Both the position numbers and the translations under genes were made by a program. Source: an uncultured Lachnospira sp. (GTDB taxonomy: Bacteria; Bacillota; Clostridia; Lachnospirales; Lachnospiraceae). From it: DNA of 64,000 bases. This document shows, in pieces, positions 15,842 through 24,882 of the stretch (the stretch's first letter is position 1; each line of letters begins with the position of its first letter). The stretch covers positions 61,149 through 125,148 of the forward strand of contig CAJUTV010000001.1 of assembly GCA_910589305.1 (NCBI GenBank). The letters are read 5' to 3'. Below the pieces are notes generated by a model. That model saw only the letters and a program-made list of their open reading frames with translations, made no database searches and was not told the origin of the DNA.

Positions 15842-16621
15842 GTGTCAGGCTACAAAGTTGAAATATGTGGTGTCAATACAGCAGAACTACCATTACTCAA
15901 ATCTGATGAAAAAACTGAACTGCTAAAGAGAATAAAAGCTGGTGATAAGGAAGCAAAGGATAAATTTATAAAAGGAAATCTCCGTTTGGTATTAAGTATC
16001 GTATCACGCTTTAATCAAACAGACGAATCAAAAGATGACTTATTTCAAATTGGATGTGTTGGTATGATTAAGGCAATTAATAATTTTGATATTTCTCAAA
16101 ATGTACAGTTTTCAACGTATGCTGTCCCTATGATTATCGGAGAAATTCGCCGCTTTTTAAGGGATTCTTCTAGTCCAATACGAGTTAGCCGTTCTCTAAA
16201 AGATACGGCTTACAAAGCCATTCATGCAAGAGAAATGCTAACCAAACAACATCAGAAAGAACCAACGATTACTGAAATTGCCTCTGAAATCGGTATTGCA
16301 CAAGAAGATATTATTCTTGCACTTGACGCTATTCAAACACCGGTTTCTTTACATGAACCTGTATATTCTGATGGTAATGACACACTTTATGTTATGGACC
16401 AAATTAAAGATAAAAAAGATGGTGAAGAAAGTTGGGTCAATAAAATCGCATTAAAAGAAGCAATGAAACGATTATCGACAAGAGAACGCCAAATTATTAA
16501 TTTGCGTTTTTTTGATGGAAAGACACAGATGGAAGCTGCCGAAGAAATTGGCATCTCACAAGCCCAAGTCAGCCGGCTTGAAAAATGTGCTTTGCGAAAT
16601 ATGAAACATTTTCTAAGCTAA
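15842..16621 (+). CDS. sigG: Forespore-specific RNA polymerase sigma factor SigG
   Basis: 259 residues from GTG 15842, selected because AGGAGGTG at 15830-15837 precedes it and because KVEICGVNTAELPLL is the conserved SigG N-terminus. Longer in-frame starts from 15704 have no family support. Region 2 GNLRLVLSIV, DLFQIGCVGMIKAI and FSTYAVPMIIGEIRR; region 3 IRVSRSLKDTAYKA; region 4 helix-turn-helix AAEEIGISQAQVSRLEK. SigG drives late forespore genes after engulfment. It is followed by a ylmC-like gene as in Bacillus; sigE and spoIIGA are not adjacent here. Confidence 0.96.
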   Translation: MSGYKVEICGVNTAELPLLKSDEKTELLKRIKAGDKEAKDKFIKGNLRLVLSIVSRFNQTDESKDDLFQIGCVGMIKAINNFDISQNVQFSTYAVPMIIGEIRRFLRDSSSPIRVSRSLKDTAYKAIHAREMLTKQHQKEPTITEIASEIGIAQEDIILALDAIQTPVSLHEPVYSDGNDTLYVMDQIKDKKDGEESWVNKIALKEAMKRLSTRERQIINLRFFDGKTQMEAAEEIGISQAQVSRLEKCALRNMKHFLS

Positions 16622-16660
16622 AGAATATAATATAACAACACCTGAGAAAGCCGCCAATAA

Positions 16661-16918
16661 ATGAGAATATGTGATTTAAAAAATAAAGAAGTTATCAATG
16701 TATGTGATTGTAAAAGTCTTGGATGTGTTGTTGATATTGATTTTGACGAATGTAGCGGTTGTATTACCGCATTAATTGTACCTGGTCCCTGCCGAATATG
16801 TGGGATATTTGGCAGAGACTTGGAATATATTATTCCCTTTAAATGTGTGCGTGGAATAGGTCCTGATGCTATCTTAGTTGATGTATGTGTTGAAAAAGTC
16901 ACACATAAATGCCTTTAA
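16661..16918 (+). CDS. YlmC/YmxH-family PRC-barrel-like sporulation protein
   Basis: 85 residues. MRICDLKNKEVINV start and the pattern GCVVDIDFDECSGCITALIVPGP, GIFGRDLEYIIPF and IGPDAILVDV fit the YlmC/YmxH family, a small PRC-barrel-like fold found next to sigG in many sporulating Firmicutes. Function not established. It contains seven Cys, more than expected. 39 bases after sigG and probably co-transcribed. Confidence 0.85.
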   Translation: MRICDLKNKEVINVCDCKSLGCVVDIDFDECSGCITALIVPGPCRICGIFGRDLEYIIPFKCVRGIGPDAILVDVCVEKVTHKCL

Positions 16919-16985
16919 TTCTATTGAAAAACGGTATCATTTGAATTAAAATAGTATTAATTCGAGTTGAAAGGACCAAAAGATT

Positions 16986-18038
16986 ATGAGCGATAAGTAT
17001 GTAGCATATGTGGGCAGTTATACACATGAATCAAGCAATGGTATCCAAATATTTGATATGGATATTGAGAAGGGACGTATTTTTAAACGCTGTGAGATGG
17101 AGCTTGACAATCCATCTTACGTAGAACTATCACACAGTGGAAAATTTTTATATTCGATATGTGACCAAGGCATTGCAACCTACGCTATCGATGAAAATGG
17201 CAATCTTGAACAGCTTAATATTACTTCTATAAAAGGAATGCGTGGCTGTCATATCACCATTACAAAAAATGATTCTTTTTTAATTGTTTCAGGTTACCAT
17301 GATGGTAAATTAACGGTAATATCCATTGAGCCTGATGGTCGATTGGGCGATATAACCGACCAGATATTTCATAAGGGTATGGGAAGCATTGCCGATAGAA
17401 ATTTTAGACCTCATATTAGTTGTTCAGTATTTACTCCTGATGAAGAACTTTTATGTGTATGTGATTTGGGCATTGACCAAATTAAGTTGTATGAATTTGA
17501 CCATAAACGAGGCAAATTAAAACTTTATGACATTATTCGTTCACAGTTAGAATCTGCACCACGCCAGATGGTATTTAGTCCAGACGGACGTTTTGCCTAT
17601 GTATTGTGCGAATTAAAGAATTATATTAATGTTTATTCTTATAATACAGAAGCGGATAAATGCCGATTTGAACTGATACAAAATATTTTTACAGTCCGCA
17701 AAGGACATAAAAACAATAGTGCCGCCTCTCACCTTATTATATCAAATTCTGGCAACAATTTAATCTGTTCCAACGCTGGTGATAATACGGTTACTATTTA
17801 CAGCATTGATAGTAAGACAGGCTTGTTAAACAGCCTTTCATCACTGCCAATTAGTGGGGATTACCCAAAATATATATGTCTTTTTCCAGATGACAAGCAT
17901 TTGTTATCCATGAACCATGAGACTAATTCCATAACTGATTTTACAGTTCATTTTGAAAATGGTTTGATTGTAATGAATGGACCAGAAATCGAAATTTCTA
18001 AGCCAAATAATATGGTATTATTAAAATTAAATTCTTAA
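16986..18038 (+). CDS. Lactonase-family seven-bladed propeller (6-phosphogluconolactonase-like)
   Basis: 350 residues. Starts YVAYVGSYTHESSNGIQIF, typical of the Pgl/YkgB cytoplasmic lactonase family; repeated blades with SHSGKFLYS, FSPDGRFAYV and LIISNSGNNLICSN patterns; conserved HISC-VFTPDEELLCVCDLG. Family members hydrolyse 6-phosphogluconolactone in the pentose phosphate pathway, though some act on other lactones. Starts 67 bases after ylmC with AAAGGA upstream. The family call is good; the exact substrate is inferred. Confidence 0.82.
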   Translation: MSDKYVAYVGSYTHESSNGIQIFDMDIEKGRIFKRCEMELDNPSYVELSHSGKFLYSICDQGIATYAIDENGNLEQLNITSIKGMRGCHITITKNDSFLIVSGYHDGKLTVISIEPDGRLGDITDQIFHKGMGSIADRNFRPHISCSVFTPDEELLCVCDLGIDQIKLYEFDHKRGKLKLYDIIRSQLESAPRQMVFSPDGRFAYVLCELKNYINVYSYNTEADKCRFELIQNIFTVRKGHKNNSAASHLIISNSGNNLICSNAGDNTVTIYSIDSKTGLLNSLSSLPISGDYPKYICLFPDDKHLLSMNHETNSITDFTVHFENGLIVMNGPEIEISKPNNMVLLKLNS

Positions 18039-18120
18039 AATTTTAGTTAAGCATTGATACATAAACACTTTTTTCTTTGTTTAAGAAAAAATACTAAAAT
18101 ATATTTGTTTCTTTTTATTT

Positions 18121-18179
18121 AGGATAAAGAAAGGACTGCTGCAAAAAATTTATGTTGCAGCAGTCTCTTACTTTATCCT
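18121..18179. repeat. Family B palindrome, copy 3 (short form)
   Basis: AGGATAAAG plus AAGGACTGCTGCAA (18121-18144) pairs with 18155-18179 through TTGCAGCAGTCTC and ACTTTATCCT. It has the same GGACTGCTGCAA arm as the 11235 copy but without the internal part. It lies between the convergent lactonase gene and trpS and could terminate both. Confidence 0.7.
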
Positions 18180-18249
18180 ATTCTATTTACTTTTACTATT
18201 TTTTGAAGTCATATCATTAAAATAAAATATATTCTCAAATTATACAAAT

Positions 18250-19335
18250 TTATAGACTATACTTTTCACTTTGAATCTTAATCAACTCTTTATCATCAAA
18301 GTAATTAATTTTCATTGCTGCCTTTACTTCTTCCAATGTTTGTTGTGCTACTTCATAAGCTGCTTTTGTTCCTTTTTGAAGAATATCATAAACACCTGGT
18401 ATATCCTTTTCATACATATGACGTTTTTGTCTTATAGGCTCAAGCTGTCTATTTAACACGCGAATTAAAAATTTCTTAACTTTCACATCGCCAAGCCCGC
18501 CGCGCTTATAATGTTCTTTTAATTCATCTAAATTGGCATAATCTGGAAGAAACTCCTCAAAATCTTCTTTTGTGCTAAATGCATCCAGATAAATAAACAC
18601 ACAATTCCCCTCAATTTTACCAGGGTCTTCCACTCTTATATGCTCTGGGTCTGTATACATGCTCATTACTTTTTTCTTTACTTCTGTTTCTGTATCAGAA
18701 AGATAGATGCAATTTCCAAGCGATTTGCTCATTTTTGCCTTTCCGTCTGTTCCAGGAAGCCTCAAACATGCTTTGTTATCTGGTAAAAGAATATTAGGTT
18801 CTATAAGAGTATCACCATAGATTGAATTAAATTTTCTCACAATTTCTCTTGCCTGCTCTATCATAGGCTCTTGGTCTTCTCCCACTGGCACCGTTGTTGC
18901 TTTAAACGCTGTAATATCGGAAGCTTGACTAATAGGATATGTAAAAAATCCCACAGGAATACTCGCTTCAAAATTCCTCATTAAAATTTCATTTTTCACT
19001 GTTGGATTTCTCTGAAGTCTTGAAACGGTAACAAGATTCATATAATAAAAGGTAAGTTCTGTAAGCTGTGGAATTTGAGACTGAATAAAGATATCTGATT
19101 TTTCAGGTTCTATACCTACTGACAAATAATCCAATGCCACCTCTATTATATTTTGTCTGATTTTTTCTGGATTGTCAGCATTGTCTGTCAGTGCCTGTGC
19201 ATCGGCTATCATAATAAATATCTTGTCAAACGCACCAGAATTTTGTAATTCTACTCTCCTCTTTAAAGAACCAACATAATGCCCTAAATGAAGTCTTCCT
19301 GTTGGTCTATCTCCTGTTAATATAATCTTAGACAT
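18250..19335 (-). CDS. trpS: Tryptophanyl-tRNA synthetase
   Basis: 361 residues. Class I signatures: TGDRPTGRLHLGHYVGSL (HIGH as HLGH) and KMSKSLGN. Charges tRNA-Trp. It is longer than the common 330-residue form and belongs to the variety with an extended insert around FLPDYANLDELKEH. No T-box leader could be seen in the 400 bases upstream. Single-gene unit, convergent with the lactonase gene. Confidence 0.95.
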   Translation of the reverse strand: MSKIILTGDRPTGRLHLGHYVGSLKRRVELQNSGAFDKIFIMIADAQALTDNADNPEKIRQNIIEVALDYLSVGIEPEKSDIFIQSQIPQLTELTFYYMNLVTVSRLQRNPTVKNEILMRNFEASIPVGFFTYPISQASDITAFKATTVPVGEDQEPMIEQAREIVRKFNSIYGDTLIEPNILLPDNKACLRLPGTDGKAKMSKSLGNCIYLSDTETEVKKKVMSMYTDPEHIRVEDPGKIEGNCVFIYLDAFSTKEDFEEFLPDYANLDELKEHYKRGGLGDVKVKKFLIRVLNRQLEPIRQKRHMYEKDIPGVYDILQKGTKAAYEVAQQTLEEVKAAMKINYFDDKELIKIQSEKYSL

Positions 19336-19684
19336 ATTTCTTCCTCATTTCTATATTTTATTTACAGCAGTTTACTTGAAAACGATTTTTTATTTACTAT
19401 TAATTTATTTTTATTACAAAAATAATTATTATCAAAATAATTCCACTTTATTATAAAGATATATTCTTGAATTTGCAACTACTTTATGATATGATACATA
19501 ATAGTTTATGCCAAACTATTATAATTTGTCAATTTCTTATATTGTGTACATTTATTTTATTGTTACTTACTTTTTTATTAAAATATTATTTTTTTAATAT
19601 ATTATTTTAATATTAATAAAATTTAATATATTTTTTTAATATTGATTATTTTTTAATACAACGTTACTTTTTAAAATATAGCTA
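19336..19684. other. Very AT-rich divergent intergenic region
   Basis: Separates trpS from the sortase operon. It is dominated by A and T runs (for example 19560-19640) with no coding frame, stable hairpin or T-box visible. It should hold the trpS promoter on the minus strand, which I could not place. Confidence 0.5.
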
Positions 19685-19712
19685 TTGACACATTACAATT
19701 TTATGATAAAAT
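19685..19712 (+). promoter_or_regulatory. Sigma-A-type promoter of the sortase operon
   Basis: TTGACA at 19685-19690, 16-base spacer, TAAAAT at 19707-19712, about 37 bases ahead of the start codon at 19750. Confidence 0.72.
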
Positions 19713-19749
19713 AAGGCGTGAACAAAACAAATAAATGGAGGTAGATATT

Positions 19750-20292
19750 ATGACATCTATTAAGAAACTGGTTGCTGTTGGTGCTACAGTGCTTTCAATG
19801 GCAGCTATGACGATTTCAGCCTTCGCTGCAACTACTAAAGCTGAGTTGGTAGGTATGATTCCTCAAAAGTATCAGTCAACAGCTCAGCCTTATATCGATG
19901 CATTGCCAGAATCTAAGTATGACAATGCTGCTGCTGCTATCAATGAAGCTAAGGCTGATGCTACAGTAGTAAGTATACTTAATTCTGTATCTTCTGTTGA
20001 TGAGCTTTCAGCTAGTCAAATTACATCATTAGCAGCTAGAGCAAATGATATTGCTGTAAAAAATGATGTGCCAGTTAAAGTTGATGCTACTACAGGTGTA
20101 GCTACAGTCAATGGTAAGGCAATTAACCCTCCACAGGCTGTAAAAGAAACTCTTGCAAAAGCTTCAGATAAGAAGGATGAGGGTATCATTAAGCCTACAG
20201 GCGTTAATGCATATGTTTCAGTTGCTGTTCTTTCAGTACTTGGTCTTGCATTGGTAGGTTGTGGTGTTGTTGCTTCTAAGAAGCGTGCATAA
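19750..20292 (+). CDS. Secreted, C-terminally anchored protein, candidate sortase substrate
   Basis: 180 residues from ATG 19750, preceded by GGAGG at 19737-19741; the upstream in-frame ATG overlaps that site. Signal peptide MTSIKKLVAVGATVLSMAAM up to SAFA-A; a helical Ala/Asp-rich middle (about 26-140); then IIKPTG, a hydrophobic helix and the positive tail SKKRA. This is a cell-wall sorting signal layout, with KPTG in place of LPxTG. A sortase gene starts 6 bases downstream, so it is probably that enzyme's dedicated substrate (inference). Function of the middle region unknown. Confidence 0.78.
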   Translation: MTSIKKLVAVGATVLSMAAMTISAFAATTKAELVGMIPQKYQSTAQPYIDALPESKYDNAAAAINEAKADATVVSILNSVSSVDELSASQITSLAARANDIAVKNDVPVKVDATTGVATVNGKAINPPQAVKETLAKASDKKDEGIIKPTGVNAYVSVAVLSVLGLALVGCGVVASKKRA

Positions 20293-20298
20293 TCACCC

Positions 20299-20958
20299 AT
20301 GAAGAAAAACTTTAAGAAAATAATGGCATATATCTATATGCCATTATTTTTTTCTTTCATAGGTATTGGAATTGTTTATGTTGCTGCTTACCCACTTATT
20401 AAAACAGTCACTTCAGCTGCAAGTTTATTTATCCTTGATAAAGAACCTACGTTTGAAGAGATTGGAACGACTATTGAAACGCCTGTCAATATTGTGGAAA
20501 ACGACAGCAATACAATCAATTTTTCAGATATTCAACTTCCGAACAATCATGATGTAATAGGTAGCATTTCCTGTGAACGAATTGGATTAATAGGTGATTT
20601 TTACTATGGTGATGATTCCTATTGTTTAGATAGAGGAGCTGGCATGTACACAGGAAGTCAAATTCCTGGTCGTGGCAAACCGACACTGATAGCAGGACAC
20701 AGTACTACAGTTTTTAGTGCATTTCAAGAGGCACAAGTTGGCGACGAAATCATTATAAAGACTTATTATGGCGAATTTCATTACAATGTGACAGACATTC
20801 AAATATATCAAAAAGACAATTGTATTTTTGACTTAGAACAAGATAATGAACAATTAATCATGTATACTTGTTATCCTTTTGGTATATTTACACCTGTTGA
20901 CCATAGAATGTTTGTCTATGCAGAGAAAATATCTGGTCCTACAATAGTTGATAATTAA
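20299..20958 (+). CDS. Sortase transpeptidase
   Basis: 219 residues. One N-terminal membrane helix (about 11-32), a linker, then the sortase barrel with catalytic His in LIAGHSTT, catalytic Cys in MYTCYPFG and Arg in DHRMFVYA. It attaches surface proteins to peptidoglycan or polymerises them. The preceding gene supplies a likely substrate, and a membrane protein follows 18 bases later; all three share the promoter at 19685. I do not assign a sortase class with confidence. Confidence 0.9.
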   Translation: MKKNFKKIMAYIYMPLFFSFIGIGIVYVAAYPLIKTVTSAASLFILDKEPTFEEIGTTIETPVNIVENDSNTINFSDIQLPNNHDVIGSISCERIGLIGDFYYGDDSYCLDRGAGMYTGSQIPGRGKPTLIAGHSTTVFSAFQEAQVGDEIIIKTYYGEFHYNVTDIQIYQKDNCIFDLEQDNEQLIMYTCYPFGIFTPVDHRMFVYAEKISGPTIVDN

Positions 20959-20976
20959 AACTAAAAGAGGTATATT

Positions 20977-21987
20977 ATGGCCAAGAAAAAAAGCAAAAAA
21001 CCCCAAATAATAAGTACAATTTTATCCTTCTTATTGGCAATTTTTATTACCATGTTTAGTTATCTGATAGGACTTAATTTTGGACTATTTAACATTAATA
21101 ACCTTGTGGATTCAATGAACGTTGATTTTTATATTCATATGAATGAGTACATTCGTAAAGAAGCAGTCAATATAGCAATTCCTTACGGTGTTGACCGCTC
21201 TGTTTTTGATAACGTATTTACTATGGATATAACGTCCATTCAAGCTTCTAATAGGCTTCGTGCACAGTTAAAAAATGAAAGTTATGAAGTTAATACTTCG
21301 GACGTTAAACAACGATTGTATGCAAATATTGACCAATTTCTTTCTTCTAAAGGTTATACATTAACAGCAGAACAACAAAACAACATTGATTCATTAGTTG
21401 AAAAAGTATGTGAGATTTATATTGATGCACTCACGATTCCCTATATGAAACAATTTGCAAGGATTGGCAATACATTTAATAAATATATTCTATATGGAAT
21501 GATTATTATATTTATTATGATTGTATTAAATATTGTTTTTCTATTTTTATTAAACAAATACATTCATAAATGTTTTCGATATATTTCTTATGCTACGATT
21601 TCAGCTTCTATTATGACAGCCTTTTTACCTATATGGGCATTAATTGATGGTTTTTATCGAAGAATATATATTTCTATTGAATATGTATACACCTTCTTTG
21701 TTAATTACATACGTAACAGTATTATGATATTTGTATATATATCCGCTTTACTTTTGGCAATTTCAGCTGCTCTGATTGTTCTTATATGGTATAGAAGAAA
21801 AGCTCTTATTGCTCACAATAAAGAGGAAGCTCATCGAAGACATCAACGTCATATACAAAGACGAATGCAGGAAGAACGAGAATTTAATGAATTAATAAAT
21901 ATGCAAAAGCAAATGGATTCATTTAATAAAGACACACGAAAAGAATTTATCAATTACTATGAATATGATGATTCAGAGGATTCATAA
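20977..21987 (+). CDS. Multi-pass membrane protein of unknown function in the sortase operon
   Basis: 336 residues. Basic N-terminus AKKKSKK, helix 1 at about 11-35, an outside domain of about 130 residues, then three further helices (about 168-193, 205-225 and 243-270). A long basic/acidic cytoplasmic tail (HRRHQRHIQRRMQEERE and a final DDSEDS) follows. No known motif. Its place after the sortase suggests assembly or presentation of the substrate, but that is only context. Confidence 0.65.
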   Translation: MAKKKSKKPQIISTILSFLLAIFITMFSYLIGLNFGLFNINNLVDSMNVDFYIHMNEYIRKEAVNIAIPYGVDRSVFDNVFTMDITSIQASNRLRAQLKNESYEVNTSDVKQRLYANIDQFLSSKGYTLTAEQQNNIDSLVEKVCEIYIDALTIPYMKQFARIGNTFNKYILYGMIIIFIMIVLNIVFLFLLNKYIHKCFRYISYATISASIMTAFLPIWALIDGFYRRIYISIEYVYTFFVNYIRNSIMIFVYISALLLAISAALIVLIWYRRKALIAHNKEEAHRRHQRHIQRRMQEEREFNELINMQKQMDSFNKDTRKEFINYYEYDDSEDS

Positions 21988-22008
21988 AAAATTTTTATAA
22001 TCATTAAA

Positions 22009-22041
22009 AAGGCGGTTCCACTATTAATTGGGAACCGCCTT
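22009..22041. terminator. Bidirectional terminator between convergent operons
   Basis: AAGGCGGTTCC (22009-22019)/GGAACCGCCTT (22031-22041), perfect 11-bp stem, with A run before and T-rich DNA after. Confidence 0.85.
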
Positions 22042-22093
22042 AATTGTATTTTTATTTAATTTGTATCAATCACTCTTCTTCTTAAATCATATC

Positions 22094-23254
22094 TTAAACC
22101 AACATAGCATCGGCTAATTTTTCCATCATTTCAATATTTTCTTGGTTCATTGTCGATTTAATTGTAACTATTGGCTCTATTATTTCACAATCCTTCAATT
22201 CTTCAATATATGCTCTCATCAATTTACCTGCCACTGGTGCCCATGTTCCATTTTCAATAATGCCAACTTTGCGATTTTGATAATTTTTAATTTTTAAATG
22301 ATATAAGAAATCTTCCATAAATGGAAATAATGCTGCATCGTATGTTGGGGAAGCTATAATTAATTTATCATATCGAAATGCATCTTCTACTGCTTCAGAC
22401 ATATCATCTCTTGATAAATCAAAAATACTTACGTTCTGTCCTTTTTCTTTTAATATTTCTGCCATTTTTTTAGCAGCAATTGCTGTGTTGCCATGTATTG
22501 AGGCAAAAGCAATCGTAACGCCCTCATCTTCTGGTCTATAACTTGACCATATATTGTATTTTTCAATATAATAAGCAAGGTTCTCTTTTAAAATTGGTCC
22601 ATGTAAAGGAGCAATCATTTGAATATCCAAATTCGCTGCTTTCTTTAAAACAGCTCGTACAGAAGCACCATATTTTCCAACAATATTGATATAGTAACGA
22701 CGTGCCTCATCAGCCCATTCTTCATCGACATCCAATGCTCCAAATTTACCAAACCCATCAGCTGAAAACAGGACCTTTTCTGTTTTTTCATACTCCATCA
22801 TAACCTCTGGCCAATGTATCATAGGCGCCATGATAAATTGTAAGGTATGTTTGCCTAATTCTAAGGTATCTCCCTCTTTTACTTCCACAGTTCGATTCGA
22901 TATATCCATATCAAAAAATTGTTTTAACATCTGAAATGTTTTTGTATTGCCAACAAATTTTAATTCTGGATACTTCTTTCCTAACAAGCCAATATTAGAA
23001 GAATGGTCTGGCTCCATATGTGAAATAATAAGATAGTCTGGTTTTCGTCCTGATAGCTCTGATTCCAATCTATCAATCCATTCTTTTGTAGCTCTTGAAT
23101 CCACAGTATCCATAATAGCAATTTTGTCATCTATAATAAGATATGAATTATATGAAACGCCATTAGGAACCTTATACTGACTTTCAAATAAATCTATTGT
23201 ATGGTCATCACAACCAATGTAACGAATACTATCTGATATTTCTACCATGCTCAT
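22094..23254 (-). CDS. Flavodiiron protein (oxygen/NO reductase)
   Basis: 386 residues. N-terminal metallo-beta-lactamase-like diiron domain with ligands in HMEPDHSSN, a further His in MIHWPEV, Asp in SADGFG and His in APLHGPI; C-terminal flavodoxin domain from about 250 with FMN loop ASIHGNTA and ASPTYDAA. These enzymes reduce O2 to water or NO to N2O in anaerobes and receive electrons from rubredoxin. No rubredoxin or reductase gene adjoins. It lies downstream of the exopolysaccharide genes on the same strand but need not be functionally linked. Confidence 0.94.
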   Translation of the reverse strand: MSMVEISDSIRYIGCDDHTIDLFESQYKVPNGVSYNSYLIIDDKIAIMDTVDSRATKEWIDRLESELSGRKPDYLIISHMEPDHSSNIGLLGKKYPELKFVGNTKTFQMLKQFFDMDISNRTVEVKEGDTLELGKHTLQFIMAPMIHWPEVMMEYEKTEKVLFSADGFGKFGALDVDEEWADEARRYYINIVGKYGASVRAVLKKAANLDIQMIAPLHGPILKENLAYYIEKYNIWSSYRPEDEGVTIAFASIHGNTAIAAKKMAEILKEKGQNVSIFDLSRDDMSEAVEDAFRYDKLIIASPTYDAALFPFMEDFLYHLKIKNYQNRKVGIIENGTWAPVAGKLMRAYIEELKDCEIIEPIVTIKSTMNQENIEMMEKLADAMLV

Positions 23255-23309
23255 TATAATAACACCTCCAAATTATAATCTATCAATATTCACATATTTT
23301 TATTTTTTA

Positions 23310-24701
23310 TTAAGAGCCTGTTCCTTTAAATACTACAAAAATCGTTTTTAAAATCAATTTTATATCCATTAAAACAGACCAATTATCTATATATTCCAAA
23401 TCATATTTTACAACATCATCAAAATCATTAATCTTATTTCTTCCACTAACCTGCCATAAACCTGTAAGTCCAGGTTTAATGCTGAGTCTTCTTCTGTGCC
23501 AATTCTCATATACATTCACTTCATCAATCGTAGGTGGTCTTGTTCCCACAAGACTCATATCTCCCTTGAGAATATTTAAAAATTGCGGCAATTCATCAAT
23601 AGATGTCTTTCTTATAAATTTCCCCACTTTTGTAATTCTTGGGTCATCTTTCATCTTAAACATAGCACCGCTCATTTCATTATTTTTCATCAGTTCTTTT
23701 TTTCGTTCCTCTGCATCAACATACATTGAACGAAACTTATAAATCTTAAATATTCTTCCGTTTTTTCCAACTCTCTTTTGAGAAAAAAATACTGGTCCTT
23801 TATCCTCTATCCATATTGCAGGCGCCACAAAGATAAAAGCAATTGCTGTAATTACTAAGCCAACTATTCCTCCCATAATATCCATAAGACGTTTAACAAT
23901 CAAACTGCCAGTACTATACATGGTTGTTGCAAACGTCACAACATTATACGGCCCCATTGACTCTATAATCTTATTTCTTACTGTAATATAACTTAAATCA
24001 AGATTGAGATGAATTTTAACCCCCATTCTTTCAAATTGATATATAACCTCATTAATGCCATGAACGCCTTGCGAAACGCTGATAAACACATCATCTACTA
24101 CTTTATTGGCAACACAACCTGACACATCGGATAATGAGCCAATGATAGGAACTCTTTTTTTTCCAAATGAAAATTCTCCTCCTACTCTATCACTATCTGA
24201 CAAAATTACGCCAACAATATTAATATCCCATGTAGCCATAAAGTTTTTAATAATACTTAACACATTTGCTTCATCTGCAATAATAATACAGCTTTTTACA
24301 TTTCTTTTATTGTGTATGGTAAGATATGTAAATAGTTTTATATAGCATCGAGCCACATATACTGTACATAAGCTTAATATACCATATACAATAAAAACCA
24401 ATCTTGAATAAGAATAACTTTTACTTGTCATAAATAAATAGACTGCCCACATTAATAATGCTATCATATTAATGCGAAATACCTCTCCATATTCTTTCAT
24501 ATATCCTCTGCTATATATATCAGAATTTAGAGAACTGAGCGATGTATATACTAGCATATACATTAATAGTAACACAATCAATCCATCGACATAATTATCG
24601 CTAAAATGAATATCCCTAAAACGCAATGCGGTCAAATATGAAATAATTATTGAAACCAGATCAAAAAACAGAACAATTATACTTCCATTTTTATTTTTCA
24701 T
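23310..24701 (-). CDS. Polyprenyl glycosylphosphotransferase, exopolysaccharide initiation (CpsE/WbaP type)
   Basis: 463 residues from ATG 24701; an in-frame ATG at 24728 is too close to its own GGAGG to be the start. Four or five N-terminal membrane helices, a CoA-binding-like middle with DDVFISV, another helix, then the bacterial sugar transferase core: RLMDIMGGIVGLV, FFSQKRVGKNGR, KTSIDELPQFLNILKGDMS and VGTRPP. It transfers a sugar-1-phosphate to undecaprenyl phosphate, the first step of repeat-unit synthesis. It overlaps the small membrane gene upstream by 11 bases. Usual downstream glycosyltransferase, flippase and polymerase genes are absent here. Confidence 0.92.
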   Translation of the reverse strand: MKNKNGSIIVLFFDLVSIIISYLTALRFRDIHFSDNYVDGLIVLLLMYMLVYTSLSSLNSDIYSRGYMKEYGEVFRINMIALLMWAVYLFMTSKSYSYSRLVFIVYGILSLCTVYVARCYIKLFTYLTIHNKRNVKSCIIIADEANVLSIIKNFMATWDINIVGVILSDSDRVGGEFSFGKKRVPIIGSLSDVSGCVANKVVDDVFISVSQGVHGINEVIYQFERMGVKIHLNLDLSYITVRNKIIESMGPYNVVTFATTMYSTGSLIVKRLMDIMGGIVGLVITAIAFIFVAPAIWIEDKGPVFFSQKRVGKNGRIFKIYKFRSMYVDAEERKKELMKNNEMSGAMFKMKDDPRITKVGKFIRKTSIDELPQFLNILKGDMSLVGTRPPTIDEVNVYENWHRRRLSIKPGLTGLWQVSGRNKINDFDDVVKYDLEYIDNWSVLMDIKLILKTIFVVFKGTGS

Positions 24702-24882
24702 ACTTGTCTGGTACCTCCAACTTATCATGCAATTTGTTATTATGATATATTCCTATCTTTTTTGATGCAACAAAACATACCACAAACAATACAAATAACA
24801 CCCCCAAGTATATAAATATTATTGAAAAATCATAACTGCCTGAATGGAGTTGAAAAAAAGCATCAATAACTTCTCTCATCAT
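24691..24882 (-). CDS. Small single-span membrane protein of the exopolysaccharide operon
   Basis: 63 residues. One hydrophobic helix (FSIIFIYLGVLFVLFVVCFV, about 19-38) flanked by a short N-terminus and a charged tail. Its ATG overlaps the stop of the tyrosine kinase gene (ATGA), and its end overlaps the next gene, so it is embedded in the operon and is probably real. Function unknown. Confidence 0.65.
   Translation of the reverse strand: MMREVIDAFFQLHSGSYDFSIIFIYLGVLFVLFVVCFVASKKIGIYHNNKLHDKLEVPDKYEK

Noticed and set aside
16618..16902. Minus-strand frame opposite the ylmC-like gene, and a similar long frame at 20016-20300 opposite the anchor protein gene
   Set aside because: Shadow frames without ribosome sites or family resemblance, opposite well-supported genes.
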